A stretch of 64,000 nucleotides of DNA from Pasteurellaceae bacterium Macca (lineage in GTDB: Bacteria > Pseudomonadota > Gammaproteobacteria > Enterobacterales > Pasteurellaceae): contig LVZB01000001.1 in assembly GCA_023101485.1 (NCBI GenBank), positions 1,668,001 through 1,732,000 on the forward strand, read 5' to 3'. The notes beneath the pieces were generated by a model. That model was not told where the DNA came from. It made no database searches and saw nothing but the letters and a program-made list of their open reading frames with translations. Positions within the stretch are counted from its first letter, which is position 1. Each line of letters opens with the position of its first letter. A program made the position numbers and the translations under genes. Positions 15,910-24,117 of this stretch are shown here, one piece after another.

Positions 15910-16299
15910 CTACTTATTTATTGTTACATCTCGCCCAACAAGATTTTGAACGTTACCGTGAACAGTTTGCCCGTTTGATTGGCTGTTTGAACCTAGCCCT
16001 GTCATAAATGCGATAGCTTCTAGCTTTTTCTTATCTTCTAATGAGTTGAATGCCGTTAAAACAAGCTGTTGCATTGCATCCAAAGAATGTTTGTCTTGGC
16101 CAGTAATTAGCCAGTCCAAGCTGACATTATGTTTCTCAGAAAAATTTAAAATAACGCTTAATGGAAACGCATTACGATTTTTCCAATTAGAAAGTGTTGA
16201 TGTAGGGACACCACAAATTTGAGCTAAATCCTTATCGCTTTTAATACCTTCTAAATTTTTTATTTGTTCAATAATTAAACTGCTGTCAAAAAAAATCAT
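15910..16299 (-). CDS. CI-type phage repressor with a GNV-GRDV tail
   Basis: 129 residues from the ATG at 16299, chosen because AAGGAAAA precedes it; upstream in-frame codons overlap the tandem operator repeats. N-terminal helix-turn-helix of the phage CI repressor family (DKDLAQICGVPTSTLSNWKNR, about residues 22-42), short linker, and a tail QTVHGNVQNLVGRDVTINK. No S24 peptidase domain, so RecA-driven self-cleavage is not expected. Diverges from the early operon and should keep lysogeny. Confidence 0.85.
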   Translation of the reverse strand: MIFFDSSLIIEQIKNLEGIKSDKDLAQICGVPTSTLSNWKNRNAFPLSVILNFSEKHNVSLDWLITGQDKHSLDAMQQLVLTAFNSLEDKKKLEAIAFMTGLGSNSQSNGQTVHGNVQNLVGRDVTINK

Positions 16300-16309
16300 A
16301 TTTTTCCTT

Positions 16310-16349
16310 GAAATTCCCCAAAATTGGTTGAAATTCCCCAAAATTGGTT
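16310..16349. promoter_or_regulatory. Two tandem 20-bp operator-like repeats
   Basis: Two perfect adjacent copies of GAAATTCCCCAAAATTGGTT (16310-16329, 16330-16349), each containing CCAA-AA-TTGG symmetry. They lie immediately upstream of the repressor start, so likely repressor binding sites that control its own gene and/or the early promoter. Confidence 0.75.
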
Positions 16350-16363
16350 TATCATACTGCACA

Positions 16364-16423
16364 TAGGTTTATAACCTACTAACTTATTAACATATTTCTA
16401 TCATACAAGCGTAAATGCTTGTA
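16364..16423. promoter_or_regulatory. Genetic-switch region with further dyads
   Basis: Between the divergent repressor and early operons. TAGGTT-TAT-AACCTA at 16364-16378 and TACAAGC-GTAAAT-GCTTGTA at 16404-16423 are dyads that could bind the repressor or Cox. TATCAT (16399-16404) could be a rightward -10. Exact promoters are not resolved. Confidence 0.45.
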
Positions 16424-16450
16424 AAGCAATAGAAAGTCAAAGGAAAAAGT

Positions 16451-16684
16451 ATGAAGCAGATCACAAAATCACTAAAAAATGTGGTGGTATCGGGCAAGTG
16501 GAGCGAAGAGCAACAAGCAATTACCGCTGTTGCAGATAGCCGTTATCAGCCGATGATTTCTCCCTTTGAGCGTGCGGTTATTAAACAGCTTGCCCGTGAT
16601 TGGGAAGATGAAACGGGGGAAACTTATTCGGAATCCCGTGTTGGACGAGAGTTAATTCGCAAAGCGTTAGGTTTGTCGGAGTAA
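16451..16684 (+). CDS. First gene of the early operon, unknown
   Basis: 77 residues with ribosome binding site AAAGGA. C-terminal half (ERAVIKQLARDWEDETGETYSESRVGRELIRKALG) looks like a helical DNA-binding or ribbon-helix-helix-like segment. It is at the place where cox lies in P2, but a better Cox candidate is found at 17148. Confidence 0.65.
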   Translation: MKQITKSLKNVVVSGKWSEEQQAITAVADSRYQPMISPFERAVIKQLARDWEDETGETYSESRVGRELIRKALGLSE

Positions 16685-16687
16685 AAG

Positions 16688-17077
16688 ATGGAAAAGCTAA
16701 TAGGTAAAAGCCCCATTGGGGGCGACAACCAAGCTATAAATCAAGCTCTGACAAAGGCGGGCGAGGCGTGCGTTGGTATAGAGCAATCAGTGCATTCCAT
16801 AATGCAGTTTGCTGATTGGCTGGTAATGTTTGCCGCAGCCGAAGTAGCTTCATCTCAAGGCATTTACGAGCCTCGGAGCCTTTTGGGCAGTTTTGATTCA
16901 TATAAGCGATTGCGTGATTTTCTAGCTGTGGCAGAGGCTGACCCACCTGAAATGCAGCGGTTAAAGCCTCTGTTATTAGCAATATGTGAGCTTCGGCTTG
17001 CGGATTCGTCCGCAGAAGATTTTGCACGCTGGCAAGAGTTGCAGAATCAGCTTTTGGTTTGTTTAAGTGTGAAGTAG
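16688..17077 (+). CDS. Early-operon hypothetical protein
   Basis: 129 residues, starts 3 bp after the preceding stop with GGAG about 8 bases upstream. No recognised domain. A long open frame on the opposite strand (16734-17129) covers almost all of it and has equally protein-like composition but no ribosome binding site; see findings. I prefer this strand because of operon direction and spacing. Confidence 0.5.
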   Translation: MEKLIGKSPIGGDNQAINQALTKAGEACVGIEQSVHSIMQFADWLVMFAAAEVASSQGIYEPRSLLGSFDSYKRLRDFLAVAEADPPEMQRLKPLLLAICELRLADSSAEDFARWQELQNQLLVCLSVK

Positions 17078-17147
17078 CAGTATTCATTATGTGTTGCTTT
17101 TTAGAGGAATGGAAATTCGAGTTTAACAAGATTTATGGAGTAGGAAA

Positions 17148-17360
17148 ATGACCGAGGTAATAGTTCATATACATATGCCGAAAGATGAACCTCAGACTCT
17201 GGAAATAGATGAATTTGCGAGAAGAAGAGGCTCTACACCAAGAGCCGTTAAGGAAGCGATTAGAAAAGGCGAAATTCCTATCATGCCGAAAAAAGGAAGA
17301 GAAAAGCCAATAATCAATAATGCACTATATTGGGTAATCTGTCTTTCACAACGTTATTAA
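17148..17360 (+). CDS. cox: Cox-like excisionase / early regulator
   Basis: 70 residues, ribosome binding site GGAGTAGG. EFARRRGSTPRAVKEAIRKGEIPIMPKKGR resembles the P2 Cox winged-helix pattern (EFAKLIGKSTGAVRRMIDKGKLPV), followed by a YWV element. Expected to direct excision with integrase and to oppose the repressor. C-terminus is shorter than P2 Cox. Confidence 0.7.
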   Translation: MTEVIVHIHMPKDEPQTLEIDEFARRRGSTPRAVKEAIRKGEIPIMPKKGREKPIINNALYWVICLSQRY

Positions 17361-17378
17361 TGAATGAGGGATTAAAAA

Positions 17379-17711
17379 ATGAAATTGAAATGCCCAGATT
17401 GCGGTGGACGGTTAAGATTTAGGACTAGTCAAGCAACAAGCTTAATTAGTATTAAAGCAACCGTATATTGTCCATCTTGTTTACGATTTAAAGCCGATTT
17501 TTTGGGGCAACTTGGTAATATGAAACGAGCTGTATATATTGATTGTCCAGAAGCCAATGCTTGGGATAAACCCGAAAGAGAGCTACTTAAAGAGAAAGGC
17601 CTTAGAGCATTAAGCAATGCCGAACGAGTGGCTTTAGTTAGAAAAGGCTTACCACAACCTAGTCTTTTTAATGAAGAAGACTATACCAACGCTTATTTAG
17701 ATAAAAAATAA
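17379..17711 (+). CDS. Ogr/Delta-like zinc-finger protein
   Basis: 110 residues. N-terminal CPDCGGRLRFRTSQ...YCPSC has the CxxC-(about 25)-CxxC spacing and the RTSQ segment of the Ogr/Delta late-gene activators of P2-type phages. The C-terminal part (about 60-110) is an extension not found in P2 Ogr (72 residues). In P2, ogr lies after D near attR; here it is in the early operon behind cox. Candidate activator of the late sites at 25954, 32350, 35987 and 40907. Confidence 0.65.
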   Translation: MKLKCPDCGGRLRFRTSQATSLISIKATVYCPSCLRFKADFLGQLGNMKRAVYIDCPEANAWDKPERELLKEKGLRALSNAERVALVRKGLPQPSLFNEEDYTNAYLDKK

Positions 17712-17799
17712 GCACATCCAAAAACCCCGTGTAAAAAACCAATAAGCCTTTGTTTTGCAAGGGCGGGATTTTTGCACCTTAAATTTGAGGAATTGAGCA

Positions 17800-18087
17800 A
17801 TGAGTAACCAAAAAATGATGACTTCAGCACAAAAAAGACGGTGGCGTTTAAGCCGTCAGCTACGCAAACGTCGGGTGAATTGGTATCACCTGGAAAAGCA
17901 GTTGGCAAAGGTGGCTGAAGAACAAGTCAAGATGAAAGCAGAACAGGCAAAAACCCATGCGCTCTTTGATGAATTAGAGCGAAAAGTGCAGGCGTTAATC
18001 GCCAAGCAAAGAGTAGATTCTGTGCCACCCCAAATGGGCGTGTTGCAGATGATTTGGCGTTTTTTAAATGGTAAAGGCGAGCCGTAG
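17800..18087 (+). CDS. Hypothetical coiled-coil early protein
   Basis: 95 residues, basic N-terminus (RRWRLSRQLRKRRVNW), then a K/E/Q/A-rich coiled coil (about 30-70). Ribosome binding site GAGGAAT. No recognised function. Confidence 0.6.
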   Translation: MSNQKMMTSAQKRRWRLSRQLRKRRVNWYHLEKQLAKVAEEQVKMKAEQAKTHALFDELERKVQALIAKQRVDSVPPQMGVLQMIWRFLNGKGEP

Positions 18088-18099
18088 GGGGAAATCAAG

Positions 18100-18297
18100 A
18101 TGGAAAAGTATATGCAATGGTTAGATGAAAATCTAAGCGAAAAAGCAAATTGGTTCATGACTTGGATCGGCAAAGAATGGCATGAGCTAACAAGCAAGCC
18201 TTGGGGATGTTTCCAGTTAGATGTTTTTGCTCAGTTATCTCAAGAAAATTATTCAGCACTTTATCAACAATTTCTTGAAGAAGATGCTGTGTATTAA
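18100..18297 (+). CDS. Hypothetical early protein
   Basis: 65 residues, acidic, tryptophan-rich (six W). Preceded by GGGGGAAATCAAG. No recognised domain. Part of the compact run of small genes before the replication gene. Confidence 0.55.
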   Translation: MEKYMQWLDENLSEKANWFMTWIGKEWHELTSKPWGCFQLDVFAQLSQENYSALYQQFLEEDAVY

Positions 18298-18316
18298 CTG
18301 CAAATAGGGGGTTGCT

Positions 18317-18649
18317 ATGGGGCAATGGTCGGTCGCCGAGATGGCACGAGAGCTAAGACGGCAAATACTTGAACGGATGAATGATGAGTTAAAGCCGAAA
18401 AACACCGAAGCGTGGCTGTTATTGCGTGAGCGTTGGTATCACGCCTCGGAAGAACAGCGCCGATTGATTCTCAATGCTGCCCTAATTCCCGATTTTCTGC
18501 CCTTGGAAAAATACAGCAAGGAGCAGAAGCAAACCATTGAACGGACGATTCGAGCCTTGCGTATTTGGGCAAGGGAAGATGAAGCCTTTATTACTCGATT
18601 TAAACGGATATTAAAAGCCGTTTTCCGTGGAGATAGAAAACCATTATGA
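18317..18649 (+). CDS. Hypothetical early protein
   Basis: 110 residues, mostly helical and basic, ribosome binding site GGGGG upstream. No recognised domain. Its TGA overlaps the next ATG (ATGA), so translation of the two is coupled. Confidence 0.6.
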   Translation: MGQWSVAEMARELRRQILERMNDELKPKNTEAWLLLRERWYHASEEQRRLILNAALIPDFLPLEKYSKEQKQTIERTIRALRIWAREDEAFITRFKRILKAVFRGDRKPL

Positions 18650-18921
18650 ATCCGACATTGATTAAAACCACTGCCACAGCCCTCTTTTTGATGTTGGGTG
18701 TGGGTTATGCCTTTATTCCTCAATCTCAACATGAGCGCCCTCATTTCCCCGCGGAAGGTTATTTTCAACTTGATGAGGAAGCGGTGCGTTTGCAAGCCTT
18801 ACGGGAATTTGCCCGTGAGCAACGTTACAACCCTTGCCGTGATCCGCTTTTGGCTTATGAGTTAAGCATTGAAAGCGAGCAACGGCGTGAAGCCTGTGTA
18901 CAAAAAGGAGAAGAAAAATGA
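18646..18921 (+). CDS. Small membrane-anchored early protein
   Basis: 91 residues with one N-terminal hydrophobic segment (IKTTATALFLMLGVGYAFI, about 5-23), then a charged helical region with two Cys. ATGA overlaps at both ends with neighbours. Function unknown. Confidence 0.6.
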   Translation: MNPTLIKTTATALFLMLGVGYAFIPQSQHERPHFPAEGYFQLDEEAVRLQALREFAREQRYNPCRDPLLAYELSIESEQRREACVQKGEEK

Positions 18922-19193
18922 CCGCTTGTACCCAGCAATCCAAACAGCCTCAGCACTTAAATTCAGACACTAGGATCAGTCTTATGTTATCTACCGCAAA
19001 ACTGGAACTCACCACCACCGAATCTGGTGCTTTTCGCTTAGTCAGAGTGGTTCGCAATAACCAAGGCAAGCCTATCCGCCGTGTTTTAATTCTTCAATCT
19101 AATGTTCTGGATATTGCAGTGAAAAAATTCTTTGAACAGCACAAGCTCCATTTAGAACAACGCCATACCCTAAAAGCGAAGGGCTTTATCTAA
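18918..19193 (+). CDS. Hypothetical early protein before gpA
   Basis: 91 residues. C-terminal segment from about residue 24 (MLSTAKLELTTTESGAFRLVRVVRNNQG) may be the conserved part, with an internal ATG at 18987 as alternative start. An uptake signal overlaps its first codons. Its TAA shares one base with the gpA ATG. Confidence 0.55.
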   Translation: MTACTQQSKQPQHLNSDTRISLMLSTAKLELTTTESGAFRLVRVVRNNQGKPIRRVLILQSNVLDIAVKKFFEQHKLHLEQRHTLKAKGFI

Positions 19194-21499
19194 TGGCTGA
19201 ATTACTCGTAGGCGGTTGGGATTACGAAGCACGATCAGCAGAAGTGGATGCCGAGCGTGCTTTGTGGTTTGTGCAAAAACAGCAAGGGGTGTTGAGTCGA
19301 ACAACCTATCAGCCGACACTGAATGACCCAAGAGCCACCGGCACGCAAATTGAGCTATTTGGTTTGATTGGGCGTGCTGGGTATGAGTTTGTTGAGTCGC
19401 TGATTGCCAAGCTCCCGAGCAAGCGGATGCAGGAGCATTTTCGTCAGCTCTATTTACGGGAATATCACGATGTTAAAGATGACGGTTCGCTGGCGTTTCA
19501 ATTTGGTGAGCGACAACGCTTTCATGCCAATATCTTTTTGCGTGAGTTATTGGAAGAACGTTTAGGCAAGGTTTTTGCACAATATCAATTTGATTTACGC
19601 TGGTTAAGCCTTTCGATGGCTGAAAAGTGGCAGTGGGCGCAGGCAGAGCTTGTGCGTGCCAATATGGGGCTTGATTATGCGGAAATGGTGGTTCGTGAGC
19701 ATGAAAAGCCCACCGAAGATAAAAAAACGTTACCTTTCTATTTGATGACGGAAAGTCGCCTTGCGGTGATTGCCGATCATCTTTCTTATATTTTTCTCAA
19801 AATTCAAACCGATTTTTTCACACAGCACGCCCATTTAGCCGAGCAAGGCAAAGCCTATAGCGATGCGGATTTAAATGCGTTGGCTGTGGAGTGCTATCGT
19901 CAAGTTGGCGTGCTGTGTGAAGCGATTGGTTTGCCTCTACCCTACTGGGCAACATTTAGTGAGCAAGACGGCAATGCCCATTTCAAGCCGAATCAGAAAA
20001 GTATTGAGGTGGCACTCAATAAATCGGCTTGTGAGAAATATTGGTTAAAAGCCTTGAAAAAAGCGCAAAAGCAGATGGTGGAGCATTTAGCCATTGCCTG
20101 TGGCGAAGTGCGTGCCGGTGTGGCGCCTTATGTGTCGAATCAAGGTTTTTCTGAATGGAAAGCCCAAAAGAAAAAGAATTTTGAATTTTTGGAAAAGCAG
20201 ATTCTGTTGAATATTGATAATGAAGAAGAGCAAGTGGAACTCTTGGAAATGTACAAACGTTCTTCTTCGAACCCGTCAATACGGCATCAGGAGATGATGA
20301 ATTGCTTAAACGGCATTGAAACTTGGGCGGAAGAGAATGGGCATCAAGCGTTGTTTTTAACCTTGACTGCGCCGTCTTCTTTCCATGCTCAACATTCAAA
20401 AGGGGGGCAAAACAAGAAGTGGCAAGGTGCAAGCCCGAAACAGACTCAAGCCTACTTAAATAAAGTGTGGGCGCAATTCCGTGCCTTACTGAAAAAACGG
20501 GCGATTAACTTCTACGGTATGCGTGTGGCTGAACCGCACCACGACGGCACGCCCCATTGGCATTTATTGTTGTATGTAGCGCAGGCACATATCGAAGAGG
20601 TGGAAACGTTATTTAAGGATAAAGCATTAGAGATAGATGGCGATGAGCGGGGTGCGAAGGAACACCGAGCCAAAGTTGAACGTTGCGACAAGAGCAAAGG
20701 TTCGGCAACGGCGTACATCGTGAAATATATCTCGAAGAACTTAGGCGGTAAGAAAGATGTTGGTCACACTTCTGACGAGGTGGACGGCTTATCTTTCAAA
20801 GATAACGCAAGCCGTGTGCGTGCCTGGGCGAGTTGTTGGGGTATTCGTCAGTTTCAATTCTATGGCGTGTCTTCCATTGGGGTTTGGCGTGAATTACGCC
20901 GTTTGACCGCAGGGCAATGTTTAGATCAGTCCTTAGAGGAAATCCGTCTTGGTGCGGATTTAGGGGATTATGCCTTTTATCTTGATAAACAAGGCGGTGG
21001 TGGCGCACCTCGTGAAAAATGGGTGGCGAAATTAGTGTATGACGAAACCCAGGAGAACAAATACGGGCAAAAGAATAAGCGGATTGTCGGTATTAAGGCA
21101 GTCTTTTCTGCGATTAGCGATTGGGTCAAAACCCGTCTTAAAAAGTGGAAAATTGTGCCGAAGACCAGAGCAAAAGCCTCACGCAGTGAGGCACAAACAT
21201 CGGGGCATAGCCCCGCTTGGACTTGTGTCAGTAACTGTAACCCTAGTCAGGACAAGGCTTTAACGGCTGATTCGGGGGCAGTGATTGATGATTATTTACA
21301 AACTCATGCTCATCAAGTTGAGCGGTTGAAAATGGCGTTCAGCTGGCGTGGAATTGATGTGCAAAATTTCAACAAACATCACATTTTTAGCCTACTTCAA
21401 GGGGGCGAAGTTTCTTTGATTGGGCAAGATTATGCGAGGTTTGATGGGTATGAGGTTCAGATCCACCGCAAGCGGTCGGATTTTGGGGAAATTTTGTAA
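19193..21499 (+). CDS. A: Phage replication endonuclease gpA (rolling-circle initiator)
   Basis: 768 residues, close to P2 gpA (761). Nicks the phage origin and stays linked to the 5' end. HUH motif region PHHDGTPHWHLLLYV near 448-462 and the paired catalytic tyrosines Tyr508 and Tyr512 (AYIVKYISKN), spaced by three as in P2 gpA. The cis origin in P2 lies within A; here it is probably also inside this gene but was not located. Confidence 0.93.
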   Translation: MAELLVGGWDYEARSAEVDAERALWFVQKQQGVLSRTTYQPTLNDPRATGTQIELFGLIGRAGYEFVESLIAKLPSKRMQEHFRQLYLREYHDVKDDGSLAFQFGERQRFHANIFLRELLEERLGKVFAQYQFDLRWLSLSMAEKWQWAQAELVRANMGLDYAEMVVREHEKPTEDKKTLPFYLMTESRLAVIADHLSYIFLKIQTDFFTQHAHLAEQGKAYSDADLNALAVECYRQVGVLCEAIGLPLPYWATFSEQDGNAHFKPNQKSIEVALNKSACEKYWLKALKKAQKQMVEHLAIACGEVRAGVAPYVSNQGFSEWKAQKKKNFEFLEKQILLNIDNEEEQVELLEMYKRSSSNPSIRHQEMMNCLNGIETWAEENGHQALFLTLTAPSSFHAQHSKGGQNKKWQGASPKQTQAYLNKVWAQFRALLKKRAINFYGMRVAEPHHDGTPHWHLLLYVAQAHIEEVETLFKDKALEIDGDERGAKEHRAKVERCDKSKGSATAYIVKYISKNLGGKKDVGHTSDEVDGLSFKDNASRVRAWASCWGIRQFQFYGVSSIGVWRELRRLTAGQCLDQSLEEIRLGADLGDYAFYLDKQGGGGAPREKWVAKLVYDETQENKYGQKNKRIVGIKAVFSAISDWVKTRLKKWKIVPKTRAKASRSEAQTSGHSPAWTCVSNCNPSQDKALTADSGAVIDDYLQTHAHQVERLKMAFSWRGIDVQNFNKHHIFSLLQGGEVSLIGQDYARFDGYEVQIHRKRSDFGEIL

Positions 21500-21520
21500 C
21501 AAAAATGAGGAGTAAATCTT

Positions 21521-21706
21521 ATGTTTATTCAATTATTAGATGAAAGTAATCGCCCTTGCGTTTTCAAGGTGGATGAGATTTCTGCGGTAAAAGACAGTTC
21601 AATGTACGGGGCTTTTGTTTATATCAAGGGGAGTGAGAAAGCCTTTATTGTGCAACAGAAACCGAATGAAATTTTGACAATGATGAAAGGGGAAGAAGAT
21701 GAGTAA
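21521..21706 (+). CDS. Small hypothetical phage protein
   Basis: 61 residues, ribosome binding site GAGGAG. Predicted beta-rich (FIQLLDES..VFKVDEISAV..FVYIKGSEKAFIV). Overlaps the next gene by 8 bases. Confidence 0.6.
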   Translation: MFIQLLDESNRPCVFKVDEISAVKDSSMYGAFVYIKGSEKAFIVQQKPNEILTMMKGEEDE

Positions 21707-21998
21707 TATTCAACAAACCTTAAATGAACGGGGTAAAAATTACGGTTCGTTTGAAGATGTGGCTATCACGACCGATCAACTCAAAGATGCCATGTTGAAG
21801 GCATTGGAGAAAAATAAATTGAGCGCAGTTACGCCGGTGCAATGGGAGAGCCTTTCGCAGATTTCAACCAAGATTGCCCGTGCGGTTAATGGCAATGTAG
21901 ATTATGTCGATAACTGGCGAGATATTGCTGGCTATGCGTTGTTGGTGGTGGAGTATTTGGAAAAACAAGGAGAAAAAAATGAAAGTAAAAATAAGTAG
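21699..21998 (+). CDS. Conserved phage protein
   Basis: 99 residues. ERGKNYGSFEDVA and QISTKIARAVNGNVDYVDNWRDIAGYALLVVEYL are a pattern I know from many prophage hypothetical proteins. No biochemical role is established. Overlaps both neighbours. Confidence 0.75.
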   Translation: MSNIQQTLNERGKNYGSFEDVAITTDQLKDAMLKALEKNKLSAVTPVQWESLSQISTKIARAVNGNVDYVDNWRDIAGYALLVVEYLEKQGEKNESKNK

Positions 21999-22221
21999 TT
22001 TGTTCATTATTTTTTTAGTCGGGTTATTTGCTTTTCAATATAAATGGGAGCATCGTGATAAAAATAAGGAGTATTTAGATCAATTTAATGAGTATTGTAT
22101 TTATGGAATTATATATCTTGAACATAAAGAAACCGGAATGACAACACCGTTAGTTGATCAAAATAATTTGCCTATTGGATGTGATTTTAATCAAAAATTT
22201 ATTTTAAATAGTGAGGAATAA
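21979..22221 (+). CDS. Small single-span membrane protein
   Basis: 80 residues from the ATG at 21979, chosen because AAGGAG lies six to eight bases upstream. N-terminal hydrophobic segment ISSLFIIFLVGLFAFQY (about 5-21), then an extracytoplasmic-like domain with two cysteines (C44, C68). Function unknown. Confidence 0.55.
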   Translation: MKVKISSLFIIFLVGLFAFQYKWEHRDKNKEYLDQFNEYCIYGIIYLEHKETGMTTPLVDQNNLPIGCDFNQKFILNSEE

Positions 22222-22224
22222 AAT

Positions 22225-22734
22225 ATGTTAGATAAAAGTCAAATGATTGATAAAAATCAATGGGCAACACCGTTTGATATATTCCATTTATGCGAAAAAC
22301 TGACGGGCTTAACCTTTAATTTAGATGCAGCTGCGAATGTACAGAATAGAAAATGTGAACGTTATATTTCTGAACAGCAAAATACCCTAAAAACAGCGTG
22401 GGGAATAGGGCAGAATGTGTGGTTAAATCCGCCTTATTCTAACCCGTTGCCCTTTGTGGAAAAGGCGATTTTAGAGTGTAAGGAAAATCAAAATAATGTT
22501 GCGATGTTATTAAATGCGGATTGTTCGACACGGTGGTTTGAACTGTGCCGGCAGAACGCCAGTGAAATTATTTTCTTTACCGGGGGACGTGTGGCTTTTC
22601 TCAATTATGAAACGGGTCAACCTGAAAAAGGGAATACCCGTCCGCAGATGTTGGCTGTATTTTATCATCGGAGAGATCGGCGCTTTCTACATCGAGTATA
22701 TACTCGGTATTTTAATATCAAAGCAATGCAATAA
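22225..22734 (+). CDS. dam: Phage DNA N6-adenine methyltransferase (Dam family)
   Basis: 169 residues. WATP near 13, FNLDAAAN near 32 and the catalytic NPPY (VWLNPPYSNPLPFVEKA) near 70 are the phage Dam_DNA_methylase pattern. Likely methylates phage DNA, for protection or packaging regulation; target sequence unknown. Confidence 0.88.
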   Translation: MLDKSQMIDKNQWATPFDIFHLCEKLTGLTFNLDAAANVQNRKCERYISEQQNTLKTAWGIGQNVWLNPPYSNPLPFVEKAILECKENQNNVAMLLNADCSTRWFELCRQNASEIIFFTGGRVAFLNYETGQPEKGNTRPQMLAVFYHRRDRRFLHRVYTRYFNIKAMQ

Positions 22735-22964
22735 TGGCTCAAAATGTAAACCTCCACGATTTGTGGCGGTTTATGCTTCAACATTGCATTTTCTTGCGTG
22801 AATTTGCGTTAAAAAGATCTGCGAAAAAGATCGCTTGCTTGCTTTGTACGGCTTGGTGCTTGCAAGGATCAAAATTTGCATTGAAATCACTCCATTTAGT
22901 GCGGGGGCGTGGCGAGGATACGAGCGGGCTTTGGTGGGGGGAATGTCTTTTTATTTGGGCTTAG
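22734..22964 (+). CDS. Doubtful small frame after dam
   Basis: 76 residues, overlapping the dam stop (TAATGG) with no clear ribosome binding site. Cysteine- and tryptophan-rich composition (LLCTAWCLQGSKF) is not typical of a real protein. The stretch 22740-23010 may instead be largely noncoding; apart from the terminator after it I see nothing else. Confidence 0.25.
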   Translation: MAQNVNLHDLWRFMLQHCIFLREFALKRSAKKIACLLCTAWCLQGSKFALKSLHLVRGRGEDTSGLWWGECLFIWA

Positions 22965-23010
22965 ATAACATTTTATGTTTAGGTGATGTTTTGGTTGAAT
23001 AAATAGGATC

Positions 23011-23036
23011 AAAAAAAAGCACCTAATAGGTGCTTT
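23011..23036 (-). terminator. Terminator between the early operon and Q-P
   Basis: AAAGCACCT-AAT-AGGTGCTTT hairpin. On the minus strand it is followed by eight T, a strong terminator for the leftward P-Q operon; rightward it has only a weak T-tail. Confidence 0.85.
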
Positions 23037-23064
23037 CCTTGAATGATTCTGCTTTCGTGTCCAG

Positions 23065-24117
23065 TTAAAGTGGACGGGTATTTTCTACTGTATTGAATAA
23101 CGCTGACTGTTTGAACTTAATGACTTGTCGCCCGACCCACTTGTTGATCTCCGCTAATCTTGCTTGTAGGGGCAGAATTTCGTTGATGAAAAAGATTTGT
23201 GCCGCTTTTTCAATATCGCCAAAGCCACCGGTATTATTCGGGATGATCCCCATCAGTTGTGGGGGAACACGGTGTGCGGCTAACACATCATCACGGCTGA
23301 CATTCTTAATGGATAAAAACTCGTCTTTGGCTGCGACATCGGCGAGGGGAATAATCTGAATGCCGTCTTTTTTGCCATTGGGCGAGTGCATAAATAAATT
23401 TTTAAAATTACCTACGCCTTTGGCACTGCGTAACTGCTCCCGTAGCTTATTCACATCATCTTGGTTCTGCACGGGATCCGTCATATAAAAAATAAAACCA
23501 GCGTGTGCCCCGTTTAAATAATATTTCCGCCGAAACAGCGTAGCACTTTCATTGAGCCACGCCGATTGTAAGGCGGATAAATATTGCGGTAAGCCGTAAA
23601 TCTCCTGATTGATGTCTGGTTCGAGTAGATGAAACAAACTATTCGGGGCAAATTCGTGTTCTTGCTTACCGCTTACAATATAAAAATACTGCCCTTTTTC
23701 TACCCCTTTACGCACATATTTTGTCAGGGCAACTTCTAAACGTAGTGGATCACCAAAGGCATTACGCACCAGCTCAAAATAAGCATTGCCGAACACGAGA
23801 TAATCCTTGATGAAGGCGGTTAAATCCTTACGGCTTAATAATTTCTCGTCAATCTCGCAAGTAGAAAGAAGCTGATTCGTTTTGGTAATGATCGCACTTT
23901 CGTGATGGGTTGATGACCGCAAAGACTTAGCCAAACCGTGCCAATCAATCGGCGGGGCATAATATTTTTGATACATCACATCACTGTGCAGATAGCTTAA
24001 AATTTCCGTGCGATCTAGCACAGGAATTGCCTCACCAAAGCTAAATGCTTCAACGGTACTTGGCGTTTTTACTGCTTCAACAAGCGGTCGTTTTTTTGTG
24101 TTTTTTTGCTTAGTCAT
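23065..24117 (-). CDS. Q: Capsid portal protein gpQ
   Basis: 350 residues. Phage portal (PBSX/P2 gpQ family): YYAPPIDWHGLAKSLRSS near 50, LVFGNAYFEL near 110, EIYGLPQYLSALQSAWLNESATLFRRKYYLNGAHAGFI near 180-220 and RVPPQLMGI near 285. Start at ATG 24117, which overlaps the P stop (ATGACTAA). Leftward operon with P. Confidence 0.94.
   Translation of the reverse strand: MTKQKNTKKRPLVEAVKTPSTVEAFSFGEAIPVLDRTEILSYLHSDVMYQKYYAPPIDWHGLAKSLRSSTHHESAIITKTNQLLSTCEIDEKLLSRKDLTAFIKDYLVFGNAYFELVRNAFGDPLRLEVALTKYVRKGVEKGQYFYIVSGKQEHEFAPNSLFHLLEPDINQEIYGLPQYLSALQSAWLNESATLFRRKYYLNGAHAGFIFYMTDPVQNQDDVNKLREQLRSAKGVGNFKNLFMHSPNGKKDGIQIIPLADVAAKDEFLSIKNVSRDDVLAAHRVPPQLMGIIPNNTGGFGDIEKAAQIFFINEILPLQARLAEINKWVGRQVIKFKQSALFNTVENTRPL

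Noticed and set aside
20016..20432. 138-codon minus-strand frame inside the gpA gene
   Set aside because: Shadow of the replication gene, no start signals or recognisable domain.
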